Below are positions 40,648 to 50,660 of a stretch of 64,000 nucleotides of DNA, one piece after another. Each line of letters opens with the position of its first letter. The first letter of the stretch is position 1. Made by a program: the position numbers and the translations under genes. The stretch is taken from the NCBI GenBank assembly GCA_947629245.1, contig CANRDC010000002.1, positions 62,001 to 126,000 on the forward strand, given 5' to 3'. The notes under the pieces were generated by a model. That model ran no database searches, was not told where the DNA came from, and was given only the letters and a program-made list of their open reading frames with translations. The stretch is from an uncultured Oscillospiraceae bacterium. GTDB taxonomy: Bacteria; Bacillota; Clostridia; Oscillospirales; Oscillospiraceae.

Positions 40648-43635
40648 GTGACCCCGGAGTGCGAAGATGAAGAGTTTAAAGCTGTGCCTAATCAGCTAGG
40701 CGCTCCTCCGGACAAAGAATGCTGCGATACAGAGACCATTCGGCGGATACCGGATGAATTGAGGGAGCCGGAAGGTGAGCTCCCGACTACGGAACCGGAG
40801 CATGCAGCTCTTCCTGGACCCCTTGAGATATGGAGTCGGCGTGTCATTGCCAACTGCGAAGGAGAACAAGTACTTGGAGACTCAGTAGAATTAGATGCCG
40901 GGTATCGCAAGCGCAACTTATATTTCAGCTCGGTCTTGTCCATCACGCAGGATGTATTAACCTACATTGCGGAGAGCCAAGTAGAGCATACATTATCCAA
41001 CCTTTATAATGATGGTGAGCTGACGGCCGAGAAACTGCGTTCTTTGACCGGTATGACTCTTGTACAGGCGCGAGAGCTTCTGGAGCTTGCAGATGCCGTC
41101 AGAGACGATTTAACAGCCATTGCTCAAGGACTAGCCGAAGCTCAGCTGTACTGCTACTGGCTAAATGCGGAACAGATCGTAGAATGTCCTGATCCGGCAA
41201 TGGCGCATCCTGAGGATTCCCCGGATGCCGTATTTCGGGTCGTGATACCTGCGAAACGTTATGCATCCACCTTGTCCCAAGAAGACGCGGACAGGCAGGC
41301 TAGAGAAGCAGCTGAAGGCATGCTTAACTGCTTCTACATGAACGATCAGTTTGTAGCGCTTTGCGAAGAACGACCGGACCGTCCTGAGGAAGTGATGGAT
41401 CCTGTCCCCAATGACGCCATCCCTGTATATCCGGGCAGGGCATTGCGCGTGGGGCGAGTAGAAGTACCGGCTAACAAGTTTAAGTCAGCATCTAGTAAGG
41501 AAGAGGCCAACAGGATGGCCCAGGACTGGGGATACGCCCAGTTGGTGTGTTGGTACCCCAATCTTGAAGTAACGGCTCAGTGTGACGATCCTAATGCTCG
41601 TAATATGCATGTGGACCCGCTCACGACATCTGCGGCAGATGCCGACATCGACAAACGCACCTATGGGCAGCGTGTCAGGGTGCCGTATGGGTATTTTACG
41701 TCGTACCTTTCCGTTGAATTGGCTACCCAGGAAGCAGAGCAGCTTGCGGAATCGCTTTTGCAGTGTTGCTACATCAATCGTCCGTTGCACCTAGAATGCA
41801 GCGCAGAGGAAGTTGTCATGAGTGATGGTACAAAGGCAATTATCCCTTATGCCCCGTATCCGATATCGCCAATGCCCGTCATTGACGTCCCTGCCGGACG
41901 CTATTACAGCTGCGTGTCTCAAGAAGAAGCAGATGAACTGGCGGCTTTGTCCGTAGAAGGACTGCTGGATTGCCGCTATTGCAGTTTACCTGTACCTCCA
42001 ACCTGTGTACCGTATGATGTTATTGAGGCAACGAAGCTGCCGGAGGACGACCCGCGGCATATACCGCTTCCATTGGTAGATGGGAACATAGGCAATGACG
42101 AGCTCGGATATTATTCTGCAGCTTCATTCCCCATGAATGCCACACGCGGAGCCCAAGCAGCCGCAGTTTGCGATGCCAATGCACAAGCGGCCCAGCAGGT
42201 GGCAGATCTGATGGCCAAGCTTCCTATAACAGGAACATCAGAAGAAAACTACGAGTCCTGCACATATTACAACGATCGAGTATTTGTTGCCTGCGCTTCA
42301 TACGACCCATTCACAGGAGAAGAGGTAGCGGCAGGCGAGCTTATTTCAGGGACAGATCCTGACGGCAACCCATATTGGTTCATCACTGCTTACCCGGTTG
42401 GTACATGTCTTTACAATGCGATGACCTCGCCTAAGCCGGGAAATTATATCGAAGCACCAGCCGGTATGTTCTCCGATCAAGGGGCGGACAAAAAGAATGA
42501 GTTAAATTCCAGGGCCATAGAGTGGGCTAGATCCTTGCTGCAATGCTGGTTTACGAACCCGACGACAAAAGCAGCTTGCTACGGGTTTGCTACCGAACAT
42601 GGTTCGTTGTGCGCCTCTATGTGGACCATTAGTAAGCATGAAATCGTGGATAATCCACATGCTGAGTACGATCCTGTTGCACTTCTTACAGAGTGGTCAA
42701 ATACCAAATCACGTCCGGTTACAATTCCGCAGGGGCAGATCTTGGTGAAAGGGGTTGAGTCGGAGCGTGAGGCCGCAGATACGATTGTCGGAGCGGCCAT
42801 AGATCTGGCCAAATCAGAAGTGCTGTGCATGTTTGGCAACTACGGGGTATTTACAGATAGATGTAATAATACCAATACGTACGATGATGATATCGGCGGC
42901 GGAGGGTATATTTATGGCGAGCTGAATACAGTCAATCAGATTTATAAAACTGTCAATATAGGTCCGATGACCTTCATCGCAGAATCTGTCGAAGAGGCAA
43001 CGCTTGCAGCCATTAACGCTGTGGATAATGCCTCATTCTGCTACACAGACGATTGGATCATCTACTACGAAGGCAGCGGCGGCGGAATGTCAGATGCTTC
43101 CAGCAGCAGCAGTGATGGCGGCGCGACACCGGTACCTCCTATATCATCTCCGTCCTTGCCATCAAGCTGCACGATTACATTCTCTGTCGAATGGAATTGC
43201 GGCGGAGAATGCCCCCATGGTAGCGGGCATGCTTGTTATCCGACACTCACCAACATTATCGTCCAAGAAACTGGGCAGTCTTTAACTGAAGCGGATGTGT
43301 TCATCGAAGGGCGCGGACCGTACTGCGAATGTGAAACTGCCCATATAACTGTATACTGGCCGGAAGGAAACGGCCAGGGCTCCTACGATGACGAATTGCC
43401 ATGTCACAGCAGCTCATCTCCGGCATCTTCCGATGGTACCGAAGGGTGTTACTACAACTGTCCTAACTATGTAGACGCTCAACCTGCGAGCATCAATCTG
43501 GATAAAAGCATTATTGAATCAGCTCAATCCGACTTCATGCTTTGGGAGAATGATGCTGCTGCCAACTATGAACTTCTAAGCGCTGAGCTTGCAAACCTCG
43601 AACGCCAGATTAAAATCCTGGAGGCTCAATTATGA
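40648..43635 (+). CDS. Giant Cys-rich fibre/adhesin paralogue A, 995 aa
   Basis: Starts with GTG. An N-terminal anchor of about 60 residues (EFKAVPNQLGAPP, CCDTETIRRIPDELREPEGE) is shared with the next two genes. Then a helical region and about seven copies of an 80-90 residue unit: C-x-Y-x-N, C about 9 residues later, then IPAKRYASTLSQEDADRQA and a final LNC. This 'PAG-Y-S-x-x-S-x-E/D-A-D-x-x-A' signature resembles DUF5977, a Bacteroidota repeat domain. The end has a Ser-rich linker, a Cys-rich beta domain and a C-terminal coiled coil (ANLERQIKILEAQL). Position among baseplate genes suggests a receptor-binding fibre. The many Cys could form disulfides. Confidence 0.62.
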   Translation: MTPECEDEEFKAVPNQLGAPPDKECCDTETIRRIPDELREPEGELPTTEPEHAALPGPLEIWSRRVIANCEGEQVLGDSVELDAGYRKRNLYFSSVLSITQDVLTYIAESQVEHTLSNLYNDGELTAEKLRSLTGMTLVQARELLELADAVRDDLTAIAQGLAEAQLYCYWLNAEQIVECPDPAMAHPEDSPDAVFRVVIPAKRYASTLSQEDADRQAREAAEGMLNCFYMNDQFVALCEERPDRPEEVMDPVPNDAIPVYPGRALRVGRVEVPANKFKSASSKEEANRMAQDWGYAQLVCWYPNLEVTAQCDDPNARNMHVDPLTTSAADADIDKRTYGQRVRVPYGYFTSYLSVELATQEAEQLAESLLQCCYINRPLHLECSAEEVVMSDGTKAIIPYAPYPISPMPVIDVPAGRYYSCVSQEEADELAALSVEGLLDCRYCSLPVPPTCVPYDVIEATKLPEDDPRHIPLPLVDGNIGNDELGYYSAASFPMNATRGAQAAAVCDANAQAAQQVADLMAKLPITGTSEENYESCTYYNDRVFVACASYDPFTGEEVAAGELISGTDPDGNPYWFITAYPVGTCLYNAMTSPKPGNYIEAPAGMFSDQGADKKNELNSRAIEWARSLLQCWFTNPTTKAACYGFATEHGSLCASMWTISKHEIVDNPHAEYDPVALLTEWSNTKSRPVTIPQGQILVKGVESEREAADTIVGAAIDLAKSEVLCMFGNYGVFTDRCNNTNTYDDDIGGGGYIYGELNTVNQIYKTVNIGPMTFIAESVEEATLAAINAVDNASFCYTDDWIIYYEGSGGGMSDASSSSSDGGATPVPPISSPSLPSSCTITFSVEWNCGGECPHGSGHACYPTLTNIIVQETGQSLTEADVFIEGRGPYCECETAHITVYWPEGNGQGSYDDELPCHSSSSPASSDGTEGCYYNCPNYVDAQPASINLDKSIIESAQSDFMLWENDAAANYELLSAELANLERQIKILEAQL

Positions 43636-46355
43636 CAGCTGATTGCGACGATCTTGAGTTTAAGCCAAACAACACCGCAGAGATACGCGCTGTTGACAAC
43701 AAGGATTGTTGTGATACGGAAACGATCCGCAGGATACCTGACGAGCTGAGAGAACCTGAAGGGGAACTGCCGACAAAGAGTCTCGTCGAGACCCTGACGC
43801 CGGGACCGATCCTCATCTATAACCACGAGCAAACAGCCGTTTGTACTGAGCCCGGCATGTCAGGAAATGACGTAGTGGTCTCAGAACGTGAATTCTCCAC
43901 GAAATTTTATCTCAGCTCTGTGTTATCTATTACGGAAAACGTTCTCCAGTACATTGCTCGATCCGGGAAAGAGGAAGTCATTGAGCAGATGATCCATGCG
44001 GGGACGGTGACGGACAAATTGTTGCGTACGATCACGGGTATGACCCTGGTACAAGCCAGGGACCTCATTGATGCAGCTATGGCCGTGCAGAATCAGCTCG
44101 ATGAGTATGCACAAGAGGCGGCAGTGTCTAAACTGGTTTGTGAATACTGGAACTATGAGCAGGTGGCGACATGCGATGATAAAACAGCCGCCAAACCTGA
44201 ACAGGATCCGAGAGCAGTTTACATGGCAGTCATTCCTGCTAAACGCTTCAGTTCCACAATCTCTCAGGAAGAAGCAGACCGTCTTGCCCAAGATGCGGCG
44301 AAGGCCATGCTTAATTGCTTCTATGTCAATGAGGATGTGTACGTTGACTGCGTAACGCGGCCGGACCGCCCCATGGACACCATGGAAGAAGTGGAAACCG
44401 ACATAGCTCCCATTTATCCCGGTAGAGACAGGCGTGTAGGTAAAGTGAAAGTCCCTGCTAACACCTATCGCTCCTGGTTGAGTGTCGAGGACGCTAATCA
44501 GCGGGCAAGAGAGGCAGGTTATGCGCAGTTGGTGTGCTGGTACCCGAATCGCCCTGTCCACAGGGAATGTGAAGATCCGGAAGCACGCAGCTACGGAGTA
44601 AATCCTGCCTATACAGAGCAGGCGCATGCAGATCCTGATACGAAGAAGCCGGGACAGATTGTGGATATACCGTATGGCTACATCACGTCAGACATATCCG
44701 CTGAGCTTGCAACCCAGGAAGCCGAATTGTTGGCTGAGAGCCTATTGGAGTGTTGCTATATCAACGATGACCTTGTCATAGCATGTTCCCCTGAGGAAGT
44801 CACATTATGGGATGGAAGCACAACCACCATTTACCCGAAAAAGGACATGGGGCTATCGGAGGTCCATATTGAAGCTGGCAGATTCGTCAGCTGCAACTCG
44901 AAAGAGGAAGCCAACATGCTGGCTCAACAGTATGTGGAAGGGATGTTAGATTGCCGGTATTGTAACCTGCGTATCATGCCGGTCTGTGTGCCGGATTGGG
45001 TGACAGAAGCCATTCTGCTTCCTGAGAGTGACCCACGGCATATCAGTTTACCTCTGGCCCCTGTCATTACAAATGGGCAGTACACTTTACAACTGATCGA
45101 CCTTCCTCCTGAGGCGACTGTAGGTGTGGAGGCCGATTCGTATTGCTCGAACGACGCACAGCAAGCTCAGGATGTGGCGAATGCAGCGGCGAATGCTAAG
45201 GCAGCAGGAGTATCTGCTGACTGTCTCTACGCAAATGACGCAGTCTTTGTCTGCTGTGCCGGTGTAGATCCATTCACCCATGCTGTCCTTGAAGCAGGCG
45301 TACTTCATATGCTGACCAATCCGGATACAGGCGAGCCCTACATCTTCTACACGATGTACTCACCCGGTTCCTGTCTGGCATTTGACTATTCTCGCCCCTC
45401 TTCTGCGTCAGAATATCTTACAGCTCCTGCCGGTATGTTCATGCTGCCTGGGGCAGACATGAAAGACGAGTGCAACAGGCGGGCAATAGAGTTTGCTATG
45501 AGCGCATTGACTTGTGTGTGGACAAACCCTGTCACCCAAGGTATATGCACGGCTGAGGACTATGCGAGGTCGCTTTGCGAGACAAGTTGGGTTATAGGCA
45601 AAGGACTTCCTGCCTGGAGTGGGCAACTTGTAGATTGGAGCAACACTTCGGCAAGACCTGTTCACATTGCTCGCGGCTACGTTATGTACGTAGGAACAGG
45701 AGGTGACGAGGAAACCGCATTTGAATATATCTGGGGTGCCATGCACACCTTTGGCGACTCCATGATCATGTGTATTTATACAAATGCAATTTATGTATAC
45801 ACGTGCGATGATCTTCCTGATGGGCCGACAGGGCAATACTTGATCGATCACGATGGAGGGCCGGAAGAAGATTTTGAGAAATGGACATGGCGCTACATTA
45901 ACAATGGTTCTTTAGGTACCATAGGGCCAAATACTGTCTATGCAGAATCACCGTATGAAGCGAATGCTTTAGCAGCTGTATTGGCACAATCAATGGCAGC
46001 CTGTGACATCAATACAGTCACAGTCATGAAATTTCCTGAGATCGAGGTTGAGGTGCCACCTGTCCCGAAACCTTACGAAGAATCCTCGCCGGAATCGAGT
46101 GAAGAAGGTGGCGGCGGCGGACAATCTCAACCTAGCCCGACGCCTAGTCCGCAGAAACCTGAGCCGTCTAAGCCGGACAAATGCTGCTACACAGATTGTC
46201 CTCAATTCTCGCAGGCCAGCAATCCTATATCCCTCAATCTCACGGAGATTGATGAAATCATCACAAATGTGCATAATATCATACAGCGGCTCGATGACAA
46301 AGCCACGGCATTGAACACGCGAGCAGCAGAAGCTATCCAGAAAGCCAATGGTTGA
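43632..46355 (+). CDS. Giant Cys-rich fibre/adhesin paralogue B, 907 aa
   Basis: Paralogue of the preceding protein. It shares the anchor (CCDTETIRRIPDELREPEGELPTKS), helical part and the Cys/PAG-Y-S repeats (for instance IPAKRFSSTISQEEADRLAQ, then IEAGRFVSCNSKEEANM). The C-terminus has a Ser/Pro/Gly-rich linker (ESSPESSEEGGGGGQSQPSP), a CCYTDCPQF Cys motif and an acidic coiled coil. The start overlaps the end of paralogue A by 4 nt (ATGA). Three tandem copies with different lengths and ends suggest duplication and divergence of specificity. Confidence 0.62.
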   Translation: MTADCDDLEFKPNNTAEIRAVDNKDCCDTETIRRIPDELREPEGELPTKSLVETLTPGPILIYNHEQTAVCTEPGMSGNDVVVSEREFSTKFYLSSVLSITENVLQYIARSGKEEVIEQMIHAGTVTDKLLRTITGMTLVQARDLIDAAMAVQNQLDEYAQEAAVSKLVCEYWNYEQVATCDDKTAAKPEQDPRAVYMAVIPAKRFSSTISQEEADRLAQDAAKAMLNCFYVNEDVYVDCVTRPDRPMDTMEEVETDIAPIYPGRDRRVGKVKVPANTYRSWLSVEDANQRAREAGYAQLVCWYPNRPVHRECEDPEARSYGVNPAYTEQAHADPDTKKPGQIVDIPYGYITSDISAELATQEAELLAESLLECCYINDDLVIACSPEEVTLWDGSTTTIYPKKDMGLSEVHIEAGRFVSCNSKEEANMLAQQYVEGMLDCRYCNLRIMPVCVPDWVTEAILLPESDPRHISLPLAPVITNGQYTLQLIDLPPEATVGVEADSYCSNDAQQAQDVANAAANAKAAGVSADCLYANDAVFVCCAGVDPFTHAVLEAGVLHMLTNPDTGEPYIFYTMYSPGSCLAFDYSRPSSASEYLTAPAGMFMLPGADMKDECNRRAIEFAMSALTCVWTNPVTQGICTAEDYARSLCETSWVIGKGLPAWSGQLVDWSNTSARPVHIARGYVMYVGTGGDEETAFEYIWGAMHTFGDSMIMCIYTNAIYVYTCDDLPDGPTGQYLIDHDGGPEEDFEKWTWRYINNGSLGTIGPNTVYAESPYEANALAAVLAQSMAACDINTVTVMKFPEIEVEVPPVPKPYEESSPESSEEGGGGGQSQPSPTPSPQKPEPSKPDKCCYTDCPQFSQASNPISLNLTEIDEIITNVHNIIQRLDDKATALNTRAAEAIQKANG

Positions 46356-49329
46356 TTGCGATCCAGAAGAGTTTAAAAGCGAGCCCGGGAAGGTCATGGA
46401 CATCTCCCAGGACACGGAATGTTGTGATACGAATACCCTGCGACTTATCCCGGATGAGCTGCGCGAGCCGCCTCCTGTACCTCCGCAACGTCCTGAGACA
46501 GAAGAAAAGTTGTTACCGCGCGGGCTTGTCGTAGGAAACAGCAGGAAAACAGCAGAATGTACGGAACCGGGGCAATACGGTGAAGTGCAGGTTGTATTTG
46601 CCGGTAAGATCACCCGTACGGTTTATTTCAGTTCCGTGTTGTCGATCAACGACGACGTACTCGACAAGATCGCCAGAGAAAAGCTGGAACCTGTTATCGA
46701 GGACCAGTGGAGTAATGGTGAGTTGACGGCAGAGGGACTTCATAAGCTGACCGGTATGACCATGGTCGAGGCAGAAGAGCTTATCGGCGAAATGCGTACC
46801 GCGCAGGAGCAGCTGGACAGCATTGCGGACAGCATGGTGATTGCACAGCTGGAATGCTATTACAAGAGCAAGGAAGTACACGTTACGTGCGAGGATCCGA
46901 ATGTGCTTCGTCCGAACCAGAACCCTGAAGCCGTCTATGAGGTCACGATACCTGCCGGACAGTATACATCCGCATTCTCCCAGGAAGACGCCGACAACAA
47001 GGCGGAGAGCGCAGCGCAGGGCATGCTGGCGTGTATCTACGGCAACGAACACTTCACAGCCCGCTGCGAAGAGCGTCCTGATCGCCCGCTGGAGAACATG
47101 GATCCAGTTCCCAATGATCAAATACCTCTTTACCCGGGAAGGAGTTTACGCGTAGGTGTTGTCGAGGTGTATCCGAATCAATTCACGTCGCACGTGAGTC
47201 TGGAGGAGGCCAATAGAAAGGCACAGGACTGGGGGTACGCCCAATTAGTATGCTGGTACCCCAATATGGAGGTAATCGCCGACTGCGATGACCCGGATGC
47301 CCGTAATTCAGGTGTGGATCCTTTGAAAGAACCTGCCGCCTACGCAGATATAGAGAACAAGAAACCTGGGCAGCATGTACGCATACCTGCGGGCTTTACA
47401 ACTTCCGATCTCAGCATGGAATATGCTACTCAGGAGGCGGAGATCTATGCAGAAGGACTTCTGCAGTGCTGCTTCATCAATGATGAGCTTATCTTTGAAT
47501 GCCAGCCGGAAGAAGTCATATTAGCGGACGGTACGACAACTGTTATCCAGCCGCAACATGATGTTCAGAATTGGAGAATTGTTGTCCCACGTGGTAAGTT
47601 TACGAGCTGCACATCCAAGGAAGAGGCTATGGAGTTTGCGGAACAGTCCGCAGAGGGGTTATTGAATTGTAGCTACTGTAATCTTGAGGTCATGCCTACC
47701 TGTGTGCCTGATTGGATCATCCAAGGGGTGCGTGATGGTACCATACCTCTGCCCTTACCCCGTGACGTCATTTCTGATGGCGTTACAGCAGTACCTATAT
47801 CTTCATTGCCTCCGGAAGCAACGATGGGCGCAGCGGCAAATACAGTCTGCGGACCTGATGCTCAATTAGCCCAGAGACTGGCAGAAGCGGTCGCAGTTGT
47901 ACCGCTATCAGGTGAAGGAGGATGGTGCACATGCTACAGCTACGAGGTGCTGATAGGATGCCAATTTGAAGATCCATACGGGGGAACCTCAGGATGGACA
48001 GGGACCCCGCTCATGGGAATTAACCCTGACGGTCAGCCTTACTGCTACTACTCCATGTTGCCGCCGGGGGCATGTATATCAAAGACCCAATCCTACCCTT
48101 TACCCGGGCAGTACATTCATTTCGGCGCAGGTGTTATGTCTGGCAACTGCGGGGCGGCGTTGGATGAGATGGGGAAAGACGGTAATCGGATGGATACCCC
48201 TGATTCGCTGACGGCGCAAGTGCTCAGTCTGGGTATGGCGATGCTGCGCTGCATGTACGAGAACCCGCCGACGGTCGGGTACTGTGAGGCCAGCAAAGAG
48301 TTGATAGAGCACGGGTATCATGATTTATGCGCCACACAATGGGTCTACGGGCGAGGGCTGTATGCGGGCGATCAGTTGACAGAGTGGTCTAACCATAAAG
48401 GCAACTACATTCTACTACCACGAGGCGTTATCGTAGAATCAGTAGATGATCCAGAACGTACGATGCGCGCAGAAGACAGCATCTATTCCAAGGTACAGGA
48501 ACTTTTGGATTCGCTTATTATATGTGCTTATTACAATCAGTTACAAGCCTGCGTATGCATACCTCCGCAAGACGAAGTTTGGACAGAAGGTGAAGGTACG
48601 TGTATTGAATGTACAATGACGACAGAATGGCGCCAGGCGAACCAAGGTGTTATTCCTGCTAAGTTCATTGTAGCCAATTCTCCCTGGGAAGCCAACGCTT
48701 TAGCCAACGACCTTGCATGCCAAATTGCTGCGTGTGACCGCGACACGAAAGTAGAGTGTAACATTGTTTACCCATGTGGACCTGTTCCTCCATCGGCACC
48801 ACCATCGTCTTCAGATGAAGAAGGAGGCGACGGCGATGGATCTTCGCCCGATGCATCGTCACCTGATGGATCATCAGATGGTGGAGAATCCAGCCCTGAG
48901 GAATCTTCGCCGGAAGAATCTTCACCAGAAGAATCAAGTCCGGAAGAATCATCGCCGGAAGAGTCATCTCCAGAACCTGAAGGAACATCCACACCAGGGC
49001 CTGCATCTCCGTACTCTCCTTACTCGCCCTATTCTCCCTATTCCCCATACTCACCGTACTCTCCATATTCGCCCTACAGTCCAGGATCCTATCCAGGGTC
49101 ATCAGGATGTGACTTTGATACATGTCCCATGTACAGCGACGGAAGTTGTCGGAGGGGTGCACGGTCTATAGCATTTCTGCCTGGAGGAGAGCAGTTGGCT
49201 ATCCGCCTTCAACAGGAAAAACAATTTCTGCAAGAAGCATGCGACAGCATCCGCAAGAAGATTGCAGAGGCTAAAGAACGCATTGCCGAACTCACAGCCA
49301 TTGTAAAAGCAAAGAAATCAACATCATGA
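46348..49329 (+). CDS. Giant Cys-rich fibre/adhesin paralogue C, 993 aa, with SPY and PEESS repeats
   Basis: Third paralogue: anchor CCDTNTLRLIPDELREPP, helical region, then the same Cys/PAG repeats (IPAGQYTSAFSQEDADNKA, VPRGKFTSCTSKEEAM). After residue 815 it has an unusual Ser/Pro tail: six ESSPE-type units, then eight tandem SPY units, then a Gly-Ser-Cys end and coiled coil. These low-complexity repeats are exposed, extended and rich in hydroxyl groups, so they are candidate O-glycosylation or phosphorylation targets; the next gene encodes a glycosyltransferase. Overlap with its neighbours is 8 and 4 nt. Confidence 0.62.
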   Translation: MVDCDPEEFKSEPGKVMDISQDTECCDTNTLRLIPDELREPPPVPPQRPETEEKLLPRGLVVGNSRKTAECTEPGQYGEVQVVFAGKITRTVYFSSVLSINDDVLDKIAREKLEPVIEDQWSNGELTAEGLHKLTGMTMVEAEELIGEMRTAQEQLDSIADSMVIAQLECYYKSKEVHVTCEDPNVLRPNQNPEAVYEVTIPAGQYTSAFSQEDADNKAESAAQGMLACIYGNEHFTARCEERPDRPLENMDPVPNDQIPLYPGRSLRVGVVEVYPNQFTSHVSLEEANRKAQDWGYAQLVCWYPNMEVIADCDDPDARNSGVDPLKEPAAYADIENKKPGQHVRIPAGFTTSDLSMEYATQEAEIYAEGLLQCCFINDELIFECQPEEVILADGTTTVIQPQHDVQNWRIVVPRGKFTSCTSKEEAMEFAEQSAEGLLNCSYCNLEVMPTCVPDWIIQGVRDGTIPLPLPRDVISDGVTAVPISSLPPEATMGAAANTVCGPDAQLAQRLAEAVAVVPLSGEGGWCTCYSYEVLIGCQFEDPYGGTSGWTGTPLMGINPDGQPYCYYSMLPPGACISKTQSYPLPGQYIHFGAGVMSGNCGAALDEMGKDGNRMDTPDSLTAQVLSLGMAMLRCMYENPPTVGYCEASKELIEHGYHDLCATQWVYGRGLYAGDQLTEWSNHKGNYILLPRGVIVESVDDPERTMRAEDSIYSKVQELLDSLIICAYYNQLQACVCIPPQDEVWTEGEGTCIECTMTTEWRQANQGVIPAKFIVANSPWEANALANDLACQIAACDRDTKVECNIVYPCGPVPPSAPPSSSDEEGGDGDGSSPDASSPDGSSDGGESSPEESSPEESSPEESSPEESSPEESSPEPEGTSTPGPASPYSPYSPYSPYSPYSPYSPYSPYSPGSYPGSSGCDFDTCPMYSDGSCRRGARSIAFLPGGEQLAIRLQQEKQFLQEACDSIRKKIAEAKERIAELTAIVKAKKSTS
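48886..48975 (+). repeat. Six tandem 15-nt repeats (ESSPE)
   Basis: Units GAA TCx/AGx TCx/AGx CCx GAA/GAG encode ESSPE six times. Units differ at synonymous positions. Confidence 0.9.
49006..49077 (+). repeat. Eight tandem 9-nt repeats (SPY)
   Basis: SPY repeated eight times. Codons vary (TCT, TCG, TCC, TCA for Ser; CCG, CCT, CCC, CCA for Pro; TAC or TAT for Tyr), so protein sequence is kept while DNA identity is lost. Confidence 0.9.
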
Positions 49330-50618
49330 TGACAAAAACAAAGATTCTCGCGTTGATACCTTCGAAGCCGGAGCATAACAACCGGCGCAAAGCGCAACGT
49401 GAATCATGGGCAGGGCGTATCAGCGCCCCGGATGTGCAGACATTCTTTATCACTATTGCAGCCCGGGCGCATAAAGACGATCTGGATGATACCTTGTGCG
49501 TTACACCTCATGTATTCGACGGAACGAATGTTACAACCAAATTACTGCACACGATAGAGTACATTCGAGAAGTGACGAGCGAGTGGGTATTACTATGTGA
49601 TAATTTAGCATGGTTCTGGATCAGTCGATTCCTGCCGGATCTCAAGCATGCATCACTTCAATGCGTCGGCTATGAAGGAGATGACGGATCCTTTTATTTT
49701 GTACGGCGTTCTGTACTGGAGACATTTAAGCAGGAGGATATAGGAAGGAACATCATTGATGTTGTGAAAGAAGAGGGTATCCCTATAAAGATGCTAAAAG
49801 ACATCACACATCCGATCAAGTACCCGAAGAACTTCAATGGTCTGAAAGCCGTCCTAGGACAGCGCCCCGACAAGATTGTACGCATCAACTCCCGTAAGAA
49901 CGCGCCGCACATAGCCATCATGACAATAGCGCTAGGGAAGTATGACCGCTTCTTTGGCGGGTGGTATGAATCTACCCAGGAGTACTTCCTCCCATCCTGT
50001 ACCCGGCATTACTATGTATTCACCGATAGCGAAAACTTGCCTTATATAGATTGTGACTATTGTACAGTCATCCCGCAAGAAAATTTAGGATGGCCGGGTA
50101 ATACGCGGGACAGGTTTGATTTACATCTGAAGATTCGTGAAGAGATTGAGGAAAACTATGATTTCGTGTATTTCACGCAGGTGACGGCCAGACTCACTAC
50201 GGAATTAAAGCAACATGAGGCGATACCTACGGGAGACAATGATTGGATGTGGGTGACAAGGAATGTTGACCTTCCTGATAAGTTGACTTATGATCCAAAT
50301 CCTCGCTCATCTGCCTACATCCCAAAAGAGATGGGCCGGATCTATGTGCAAGGCGGTGCTTATGGAGGACGTCCGAGAGAGTTCTTCCAGATGTGTGAAG
50401 CCTGTGTAATGGGGCTGGAGCATAACCGTAAAAACGGCATAGGAGAGTTCCTGAATGACGAGTCCCACATGAACCATTACTTCCTGACAAAAAGCCCACT
50501 GGAAGGATGGCTCCGATTTTGGTGGCCCCCAAGCGAAAAGCAGGCAGATCGTTGTAAAATCTTCACATTGAACAAGACTAGATACGGAGGATTTATGGCA
50601 TTAAAGAATCTTCGGTAA
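49326..50618 (+). CDS. Fusion glycosyltransferase: GT31-like N-terminus plus GT6 domain
   Basis: 430 aa. Residues 1-180 resemble a degenerate GT31 domain (IPSKPEHNNRRKAQRESWAG, and VTTKLLHTIEYI; the DDD site reads CDN, so it may be inactive). Residues 195-430 match GT6, the histo-blood-group ABO/alpha-1,3-Gal(NAc) transferase family: IAIMTIALGKYDRFFGGWY, YYVFTDS, NLGWPGNTRDRF, SAYIPKEMGRIYVQGGAYGG, LNDESHMNHYFL and RYGG near the end. These match Bacteroides GT6 features. The DxD/NAN position reads TQV, an oddity. It would transfer Gal or GalNAc in alpha-1,3 linkage (family knowledge). ATG overlaps the previous stop. Confidence 0.85.
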   Translation: MMTKTKILALIPSKPEHNNRRKAQRESWAGRISAPDVQTFFITIAARAHKDDLDDTLCVTPHVFDGTNVTTKLLHTIEYIREVTSEWVLLCDNLAWFWISRFLPDLKHASLQCVGYEGDDGSFYFVRRSVLETFKQEDIGRNIIDVVKEEGIPIKMLKDITHPIKYPKNFNGLKAVLGQRPDKIVRINSRKNAPHIAIMTIALGKYDRFFGGWYESTQEYFLPSCTRHYYVFTDSENLPYIDCDYCTVIPQENLGWPGNTRDRFDLHLKIREEIEENYDFVYFTQVTARLTTELKQHEAIPTGDNDWMWVTRNVDLPDKLTYDPNPRSSAYIPKEMGRIYVQGGAYGGRPREFFQMCEACVMGLEHNRKNGIGEFLNDESHMNHYFLTKSPLEGWLRFWWPPSEKQADRCKIFTLNKTRYGGFMALKNLR

Positions 50619-50626
50619 ATTTGTTC

Positions 50627-50654
50627 TTGCATTACGTACGAATTGTACTATATT
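50627..50654 (+). promoter_or_regulatory. Sigma70-type promoter, leaderless
   Basis: TTGCAT, 16 nt, TATATT, ACGGAC, then the ATG at 50661. It decides the start of the membrane protein against the ORF-track TTG at 50643. Confidence 0.6.
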
Positions 50655-50660
50655 ACGGAC

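Noticed and set aside
40648-46355. Phase-variable shufflon among the three fibre paralogues
   Set aside because: The copies are direct tandem genes with divergent DNA; I saw no inverted repeats or recombinase gene nearby.
48886-49077. CRISPR-like repeat array
   Set aside because: The repeats are 9- and 15-nt coding repeats with no spacers.
48764-49171. 135-aa plus-strand ORF in another frame across the SPY repeats
   Set aside because: Alternate reading of the repeat (His/Arg/Met-rich); the main frame keeps SPY under synonymous change.
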